A stretch of 64,000 nucleotides of DNA from Narthecium ossifragum. Taxonomy: Eukaryota; Streptophyta; Magnoliopsida; Dioscoreales; Nartheciaceae. Position numbers and translations under genes: made by a program. The notes below the pieces were generated by a model. That model was not told the origin of the DNA and ran no database searches. It was given only the letters and a program-made list of their open reading frames with translations. The stretch lies in the NCBI GenBank assembly GCA_963920575.1, contig OY986965.1, positions 11,298,290 to 11,362,289 of the forward strand, given 5' to 3'. The number at the start of each line of letters is the position of its first letter. Position 1 is the stretch's first letter. Shown here one piece after another: positions 56,746 through 64,000 of this stretch.

Positions 56746-56989
56746 TGATGTACTCAGGGGTGGTGCAAGAACGAGTAAGAGAGCAGCAGGTGGTTGACAC
56801 AATGCCGAAAGCCTCAACCTCTTCTCAAGCCAGAACAAGTGAAACCAAGTGGTTCTCTACTGCCATTGCTAGCAAGCACCCTTCAGCTAGGAGGAGCTTC
56901 GCGGCCATTGATGAGAAAATTGTTGTAGGGAATTAAGCTCTTTATCTGTAAAATCTTTAGCTAGAACAACACATGTATATTGCACAAAG
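56746..56989 (+). other. Unrecognised coding-like stretch between two copia LTRs
   Basis: An open frame runs through the LTR end into about 63 codons (QERVREQQVVDTMPKASTSS, TKWFSTAIASKHPSARRSF, EKIVVGN) and stops at 56934-56936. Base use is more gene-like than in the LTRs around it. No domain is recognised. It could be the last exon of a host gene into whose upstream part copia A inserted, or non-coding. Confidence 0.35.
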
Positions 56990-57531
56990 GTGATTGATAA
57001 CTAAGGAACAATATCGATAAAATCTTTTAAGAAAGCATGACTATAACAAGAACAAAACGCAGAAAATTCGTAGATTACTTCAAACACCAAATCAGTTCTA
57101 CAACGAATAGTAATAGTACTAAAAAGAAATAAGGAAGGAGCTGGCCTATGAGATTGAGAAGCGCGACACTCGCTGTCTTAAAGCGAGTGTGCCTCCCTAC
57201 GTGAAGGATCCAGTGGCAACATTCCAAAATACGACCCAAAAGCTCACAACCTTTCTTCTCAAAGTTCTCATACTTTGAAAGAGTTGAACTGTCCGGATCG
57301 AAGTTGCCTAAAGAAGGAGAATGCCGTAGGAGATGCAGAAATGTTTTGAAGGGTTAAAAGAAATAGTATTTCTTAGAAAGCATAACCTAACCTCTATTTA
57401 TAGAGGTTAAAGTCGGGTTAATAAAATAATAAAATATTCAAAACACATCTTGGGCTTGTATGGGCATTTTATGACCCATTTAGAGGGCCAAGCAAAGGTC
57501 CAATATGAAGAGCTTTGAAAATTTTCCAACA
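56990..57531 (-). repeat. 3' LTR of copia B (outer end uncertain)
   Basis: On the minus strand TGTTGGAAAATTTTCAAAGC starts at 57531, directly after the purine tract CATGGGGGAT (57532-57541). A TATTTATAGAGG motif lies at about 57395 (plus strand). The 5' LTR is not in the window, so the outer border is a guess. Confidence 0.55.
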
Positions 57532-60500
57532 ATCCCCCATGATTTTCAAAGTTTTCCTTTAAAACAAAAAATAAAAAACATTAACAAAAGAAAAACTTTA
57601 TTTGGGCAACTTTGTATACTATGCAATATGTGTAGGTGTCTTTCGAACTTGTTATTTAGTGGTAACAGATTTACTCTGAAGAGTCAAGATGGAATTTCAT
57701 CTTGAATTCACCCTTTGAGCCAGATTTCAACATGTTACACACATATATAGTACCGACCATTAGACATGGTTTGTGGGGTAGTGCTTTCAGCTATGCAGTG
57801 ATCTTGTTTTCATGGGAGTTACGAGAGAATAGCCCAATTCTCATAGTCGCGCCCTCACGACGGCTCTCACATAGGTGAATCCTCCAATGGTACATGTGAC
57901 ATGTACCTTGCGAGAGTATGCTTGCCTTGGATCCATTCAGGGCAATGCCCTTCCTAACGTCACATTTCTTCAGCACTGCTGCCTTAGGGATGACCAGGAA
58001 ACAACTCTAACTAGTGTTTCCTCATATACAAAAGTGTTGGAAATAAGTGACGCAGTGGGGATTGTTTTTACCACATTGAACCTCCTTCATGGGGTTCCCA
58101 ATCACATAGGTTGGGTTTCCTCCCAAGGTGACTTCCTTGCAGGCTTAAGCCCATCCCACCCGACAGATCAAAGGACCTATCCTAAGTGCTAGTTATAACA
58201 TTGTTCCTCACTTGGTCTCATGCCCATGCTCCTGGACAACCTGTGAGTCTCACCTTTGGATAACCTTTTAGTCAGCTGATCGGCAATATTGAGCTCAGAC
58301 TTCACAAAGTCAATAGAAATAATATTTCTACTAAGCATGCTTTTCGTAGACTTATATCTACTTGTATGTGTCTGTTCATCTTCTTGTTTCTATGAGCTTG
58401 CTTCATTAAATCAATTACCACCTTATAGTCACATTGTGATGAGATGGCAGGTACTGGCTTATCAATTAGAGGTAAATCAGATAGTAATTTTTTAATCCAT
58501 TCAGCTTCAACACTAGCAGTATCTGGAGCAATAAGTTTTGCTTCCATAGTACTTTTAGATCCCCAAGATATAGTAGCTCCACCTAACATGAAAACATAGC
58601 CAGTTGTGGATTTAATACCTAAATTACCAGTAATCCAATTTGCATCACTATAAGCTTCGACTGCCAAAGGAAAACCTTTATAATAGAGAGAATAATCTAA
58701 AGTTACTCGAAGATATTTAAAAATTCTCTCAATTGCGGCCTAGTGATATTTACTATGATTTTGGGTATATCTGGTAAGTCTTCCAACTGCATAAGAGATA
58801 TCAGGTCTAGATTTATTAGCAATATATAGTTAAGATCCGATTAGCTAAGAATACCTCAATTGTGCTACAGGCTAGCTCACCATCATTTTTCTTCAAATGC
58901 ACATTTCGATCATATGGTATAGAAACTGATTTACAATCATAGAATCCAAATTTCTTCAACATTTTCTCAATTGAATTTGACTGACTTAATAAAATACCTT
59001 CAGATGTTTTCTTCAATTCCATGCCTAAAATTATATTAGCTTCTCCCAAATCTTTCATATCAAACTTTTGAGAAAGATATGATTTAACATCCTCAGCCAC
59101 CTTCAAGTTTGTTCCAAAAATCAATATATCATCCACGTATTAGCACAAGATTACATAGTCATCATTTTTCTCTTTATAATATAAACATTTATCATGCTCA
59201 TTAATTTTAAAATCAAATTCCAAAATCACTTGATCAAATTTCTCATGACATTGCTTAGGTGCTTGCTTAAGACCATATAAGGACTTCACTAATTTGCAAA
59301 CCTTATGTTCTTATCATTTCAAAATAAATCCTTCAAATTGCACCATATAACTTATTCCAAATCTCCATTTAAGAAAGCAGTTTTAATATCCATATGATGA
59401 ATAATCAATTTGTGAATCGATGCTAATGCTATTAGAGCTCTAATTGTCATTATACTTGTCACACGAGAATATGTATCAAAGTAATCTAGATATTTCTTCC
59501 GTGTAAATCCTTTAGCGACCAACCTTGCCTTATACTTATCTATACTTCCATCAGACTTTAACTTCATTTTAAATACCAACTTACAACCTATAGGCTTATT
59601 GCCTGGTGATAAGTCTATCAATTCCCAAGTATTGTTCTATAAAATAGAACTTATCTCATCATTTATAACTTCTTTCCAAAATGGGGAATCGACAGAACAC
59701 ATCGCTTCACTATAGGAAGTAGGTTCTCCTTCTAATAAGAAGGTAAAGAAATTATCTCCAAAATTATTCCAAATCATAGGCCTTTTACTTCTTCTCGGTT
59801 CTTCTAGAGGTTCCAAAGCTTTTTGAGAAGATCTACTTGTACTAGTAGAAGGAATATCATCATCAGTAGAAATTTCAAAAATTTCTAGTAATTTTACTTT
59901 TATAAGGAAATGTATCCTAAAAAAAGCTAGCATCTCTTGACTCAATGATAGTATTATTTACCAACTCACTTATATCCGAATTAATATCTAGAAATCTATA
60001 AACATTACTGTTTTGAGCATGTCCTATAAACATAGAATCCACAGTCTTAGGACCTAACTTCTTCCTCTTGGGTTCTGGTGTCATTACCTTAGCTAAGCAC
60101 CCCCACACTCTTAAGAATTTCAAATTATGAGCTCTATTCTTCGAAACTTCATATGGGGTCTTTTCTGAACCTTTAATAGTCACTCTATTTAAGATAAAAC
60201 ATGCACTAAGTATTGCGCCCCCGACAAATTCTTAGGTAATCCATAACTAATTAGCATTGCATTAATCATATTATTTCAAATTATGAGCTCTATTCTTCGA
60301 AACTTCATATGGGGTCTTTTCTGAACCTTTAATAGTCACTCTATTTAAGATAAAACATGCACTAAGTATTGCGCCCCCGACAAATTCTTAGGTAATCCAT
60401 AACTAATTAGCATTGCATTAATCATATTCATCAGAGTCGTATTTTTTCTTTCAGCTACTCTATTAGATTGGGGAGAATATGGTGTTGTGACCTCATGTAT

Positions 60501-60625
60501 AATCCCATGTTGCTCACAGAAGATATCTAATTATTTAGATGAAAACTCACCTCCTCTGTTTGGTCTAAGAATCTTGATTTTTCTTTCCAATTGATTTTCC
60601 ACCTCAGTTTTGTTGTTAAAATGGT
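57532..60625 (-). pseudogene. Copia B integrase-RT-RNase H remnant
   Basis: Minus-strand order is integrase C-terminal part (from about 60600: a relic of HGIIHEVT, then KTPYEVSKNRAHNLKFLRVWG and PEPKRKKLGPKTVDSMFIGH at 60183-59917), linker with PSTSTSRSSQ, RT N-terminus (59621-59352: GCKLVFKMKLKSDGSIDKYK and HHMDIKTAFLNGD), RT C-terminus (59136-58816: MDDILIFGTNL, FDMKDLGEANIILGMELK) and RNase H (58667-58302: EAYSDANWITG, TGYVFMLGGATISW). Frames break at several points. gag, protease and most of integrase are missing. From 57541 to about 58250 the 3' region is non-coding. It is the sister lineage of copia C, which lies head to head. Confidence 0.82.
60119..60430 (-). repeat. 156-bp tandem duplication in the copia B integrase region
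   Basis: The block from CAAATTATGAGCTCTATTC to GCATTAATCATATT stands twice in direct order (about 60119-60274 and 60275-60430), seemingly base for base. 156 bp equals 52 codons, so the frame itself is not shifted by it. Confidence 0.88.
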
Positions 60626-60661
60626 ATTAAAAAAAGGGTTTTAAATGCCCTTTGATATTAC

Positions 60662-61557
60662 TGTTGGTTTTTGACACTTGGCATAACTTTACCGCCAAGG
60701 TTGCCATGTGTTGAGGAGGTTTCTACACATGGCAGCATGTCATTTACCTTCATTTAATATGCTTTAAATCCTTCTTCTTTCTCCTGAGAGTTTCATATAG
60801 TGAAAGCTCTCTCTACAAGCTATTTTCTTCCTTCTTCTCTACTTCTCAACCTACAAAAGCTCTCTTTCAAAGCCTTCCATAAAAAATCAACGGGACAGTG
60901 CTGGTTCAAGTGTGTTCTCGCTGGATCGTGCTAACAACGAGATCAGGCCGTCGGGTTGTACCTTGGAGATCGGACGGCGATCAACTCCGCACGAGGGGCG
61001 TCTCCGATTTTTAGGGCAGCGATTTCTCGCGCCTCCCAGGCCAGATTTATTTTACATTGTGTTACATATATTAATCTTTGTTTTCCTGTTTTTCCTGATT
61101 TTTTTTAAGAGACTTTAAGCACCTATACTGCTAACAATCTAAAAATCGGAGATTTGTTGAAACTGCAAGCATATAATTAGATTTGGAATATTCTATTAGT
61201 TTATTTTGGTAGTCTCAGTTTATTCTCCACCTTCTGAGATTAGCACTGCTGCCATATCCAGAAATCATTTATATGCTAATATCGATCTTTATTTCTTCAT
61301 TTTTATTTTAATATGCCACATTACATTGATCCAATTGACATAATAGTTTTAAGTTAAAACCCTTTTTATCCTCATCCAATTATATATAGATCACATTAGC
61401 ACCCTTTACTGCCCATCACGATTCTCTAATCAAAGTCTCTGCTGCCAAGTATTAAATTCTATATCCTACTGTTTTTACTTAGCTTTTTAGCAGTAGACAC
61501 CATCCTATCACCATAGTAAAAGAACCGAAGTTTTGCAAGTAGAACCTCTCATAAACT
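60662..61557 (+). repeat. Probable 5' LTR and leader of copia C
   Basis: TGTTGGTTTTTGACACTTGG at 60662 is a plausible copia LTR start on the plus strand, followed by a region with TTCATATAGTG (about 60793) and a leader to the gag ATG. The LTR end and primer site could not be fixed because the 3' LTR is outside the window. Confidence 0.45.
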
Positions 61558-61692
61558 ATGTTTGCATTTTGGTCCCTCATTCTACTTTGCATTTCATGTT
61601 GCTGTCCTAGCATTAGTTTCATGAACATAGAACCATTATTCATGCCATTTTATTTGTATATTTCAGATTCTTTGAACAAGCTCTTCTACCTT

Positions 61693-62250
61693 ATGGACTC
61701 TAGGCTTTCCTCCTTTGCTCATAGGGGTGAATTAGAACTAAAACCTGAAAAGTTTGATGGCACTTTCTTTAGGAGGTGGCAAAGTCAGATGAAATTCTGG
61801 CTTACATCTTTAGGGTTATGGTCGGCCATCCAGGAGCCTTTTGTTGTAGCCTCCACATCCCCTGTACCTGAGTATGCTCCAGGGTCTAGCTCTGTTAGGT
61901 CAGAGACAGGACATCCCTTGTTCATGACCTCTGAAGAACTTGACTACCAATGTAGAGGTAGGATTCTTAGTGCCTTGGTAGACTCAATTTATGATGTCTA
62001 CCTAGAGATAGGGAGTGCCAGAGAGCTTTGGGAAACCCTTGAGTCCGAATATGGACTTGACGATGCCGACATTAAGCGGTTCAATGCCTCTACCTTTCTT
62101 AGATTCACCATGGTAGATGACATGCCCATTAACCCCCAACTACATCAGTTTCAGGAGATTCTTAGGAAAGTCCAAGTCAAGGAGACCAAATTCTCTGAGG
62201 AATTCAAGGTCTCTTGTCTTTTAGATAAACTCCCCCCTTCTTGTATGTGA
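61693..62250 (+). pseudogene. Copia C gag, truncated
   Basis: ATG at 61693 (MDSRLSSFAHRG) is preferred over the in-frame ATG at 61558, whose extra N-terminus is hydrophobic and unlike Gag. The protein shows a copia Gag (retrotransposon gag-2 type): LKPEKFDGTFFRRWQSQMKF, LVDSIYDVYLEIGSARELW, FLRFTMVDDMP, SCLLDKLPPS. The frame ends at 62248-62250 where the element jumps straight into integrase coding, so zinc knuckle, protease and pre-integrase were deleted. Confidence 0.82.
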
Positions 62251-64000
62251 TTCTTGTAGAACTCCAACCCGAGGTGGCAACCGGTACTTTGTTACCTTCA
62301 TAGATGACTTCTCTAGATTCTGCTATTGCTATCTTCTTAAGACCAAGGACGAGGTCCTAGATAGGTTCTTAGTTTACAAGGTTGAAGTAGAAAACCAACT
62401 TGATCGAAAGATCAAGATCATTAGGTCTGATCGAGGTGGTTAGTACACCTCTTCCTCTATGACCCTCTTCTGCCAGGAGCATGGCATTATACATGAAGTC
62501 ACTGCTCCTTATTCCCCTCAGTCAAATGGAGTGCCTAAAAGGAAGAACAAAACTCTTATGGACATGGTTAACGCCATGTTAATAAGTTCTGGTCTACCTG
62601 AAAACCTGTGAGGTGAAGCCCTCCTGACTGCTTGCTTCATTCTTAACAGAGTTCCATTCAAGAATAAAGACAAGACCCCATATGAACTTTGGAAAGGAAG
62701 GGCACCTAACCTTAACTTTCTTAAAGTGTGGGGGTGTCTAGCTAAGGTTAGCATTCCTGAGCCTAAGCGTAGGAAGTTAAGACCTAGAACCATAGATGCT
62801 GTCTTTGTTGGCTATGCTCAAGGGAGCAATGCCAATAAGTTTCTAGTGATAAATTCTGAAGTAAGCGACATCTCTAACAACACAATGATTGAAGCCAGAG
62901 ATGCAACTTATTTCGAGAATACCTTTCCTTTTAAGTCTCCTATTCTGAGACAGCCTAATATTGTTCCTTCTCCCTCTTCTTCTTCTCTTTCTCCCCGTGT
63001 GTCTGACCCAGAACCAGAATTGAGAAGAAGCAAAAGAGTTAGATTTCAAAAGGATTTTGGTGATGATTTCCACGTGTTTTCTGTAGAAGGCGATCCTTCC
63101 ACTTATGCAGAAGCCATGTCTTCTGTAGATGCTCCTTTTTGGAAGGAAGCTATTCAAAGTGAGTTTGATAGCATTCAACAAAATAAAACTTGGATTTTAA
63201 CAGATTTGCCTTATGGTTTTAAAACAATTGGTTGCAAATGGATCTTTAAACGGAAATTTAAACCTGATGGTTCCGTTGATAGATTCAAAGCTAGATTAGT
63301 AGCAAAAGAATTTTCTCAAAAGAAAGGTTTTGACTATTTTGATACGTATGCGCCAGTTAGTAGCTTTACTACTTTGCGGATTTTGATTGCTTTAGCATCG
63401 ATTCATAAGCTTTTCATCCACCAGATGGATGTCAAGACCGCCTTTTTGAATGGAGATTTAGACGAAGAGATTTATATTGATCAACCCGAAGGATTTGTTG
63501 TTAAGGGCCAAGAAAATAAGGTTTGCAAATTAGTTAAATCCTTGTATGGCTTAAAGCAAGCCCCTAAACAATGGCATTTGAAATTTAATAAAGTTATTTC
63601 ATCGTTTGGTTTTCAAAATAACGATTTTGATAAATGCTTGTATTATAAACCTGTTTTGGATGGTATCTTGTTTTTATGTTTGTATGTCGATGATGTTTTG
63701 ATTTTTGGTTCATCGATGGATTTGGTTAATGAGGTTAAAAGTTATCTTTTGAGTAACTTCGATATGAAGGATTTGGGTCAAGCTGAAGTCATCCTAGGAA
63801 TGAGACTTATTAGGAATAATGATTCGATTATTTTAAGCCTTTCTCACTTCATTCGCAAGATGCTTGACAAGTTCAAATATTCTAATCTTAATCCTGTAGT
63901 TACTCCTTATGATTATAGTTCTAAACTTTTCAAGAACTTAGGAGATCTTGTGTGCCAACTTGAGTATGCTCAACAGATAGGATCTTTAAGGTATGTGGCA
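62246..64000 (+). pseudogene. Copia C integrase-RT, open to window edge
   Basis: Starts in integrase (NRYFVTFIDDFSRFCYCYLL, IRSDRGG, YSPQSNGVPKRKN), in the +1 frame relative to gag. Two stops interrupt the integrase: TAG at 62441-62443, where relatives have Gln, and TGA at 62609-62611, where they have Trp (LWGEA). From 62612 the frame is open for 463 codons to the end of the window: GWKGRAP-type linker, WKEAIQSEFDS, GCKWIFKRKFKPDG, HQMDVKTAFLNGDLDEE, SLYGLKQAPKQWH, the catalytic YVDDVLIFGSS at about 63684-63716, and FDMKDLGQAEVILGM. The RT is well kept while gag-integrase is damaged. RNase H and the 3' LTR lie beyond 64000. Confidence 0.88.

Overview
The window is plant nuclear DNA, most likely from an angiosperm with a large, repeat-rich genome. 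The evidence is the mix of elements (Athila-like Ty3 and Ty1/copia retrotransposons, L1-type LINEs with an RNase H tail, FAR1/MuDR-type Mutator elements, hAT-like and Helitron-like DNA elements), GT-AG introns and TATA boxes. The only host genes I can support are three small intron-less genes of the DUF3774 wound-induced polypeptide family: 14494-14778, 26156-26440 and 43515-43811. The species cannot be named from this sequence. LAYOUT. 1-9720 is a non-autonomous Athila-like element (gag plus protease, no reverse transcriptase or integrase) interrupted by a reversed solo LTR at 4405-6704. It appears to sit inside an older relative whose 3' part follows (9721-11953). 12048-13114 is a MITE-like block carrying a piece of an F-box/kelch gene. 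A long ATC/ATT microsatellite (13280-13651) leads into a 1.19-kb unit holding the first DUF3774 gene. 14873-25340 is a decayed Mutator-like block with a FAR1-type transposase and a convergent plant-mobile-domain (MAIN-like) gene, arrays of short palindromes, a 200-N scaffold gap, a hAT relic and nested LTRs. 25341-26517 is a near-identical second copy of the DUF3774 unit. A Helitron-like fragment (26554-26785) follows, then an 11.6-kb Mutator element with 748-bp inverted termini (26797-38430). That element holds a broken FAR1-type transposase, captured exons of a SHAGGY/GSK3-like kinase, a GRF zinc-finger gene and two later solo LTRs. 39226-42480 is a 5'-truncated LINE in the upstream region of the third DUF3774 gene. 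44459-45478 is a hAT-like element with an 8-bp target duplication, and 46912-47143 is a tiny LINE tail with a 14-bp target duplication. 47171-56745 is a reverse-strand copia element carrying three later insertions, one of which carries a fourth. 56990-60625 (reverse) and 60662-64000 (forward) are two further copia elements lying head to head. HOW IT FITS TOGETHER. The host signal is a small tandem family of stress-response genes separated by layer upon layer of transposons. Nearly every transposon gene is broken by nonsense codons, frameshifts or deletions. The most unusual structures are (a) a roughly 33-bp-period array of TTCGGTT/AACCGAA palindromes upstream of, and between, the two genes of the MAIN-like Mutator element, (b) paired GATCGATC palindromes recurring in at least four unrelated transposon families, and (c) the gene-capturing 11.6-kb Mutator element. 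Gene models, target duplications and repeat boundaries were read by eye; no alignment or database search was run.
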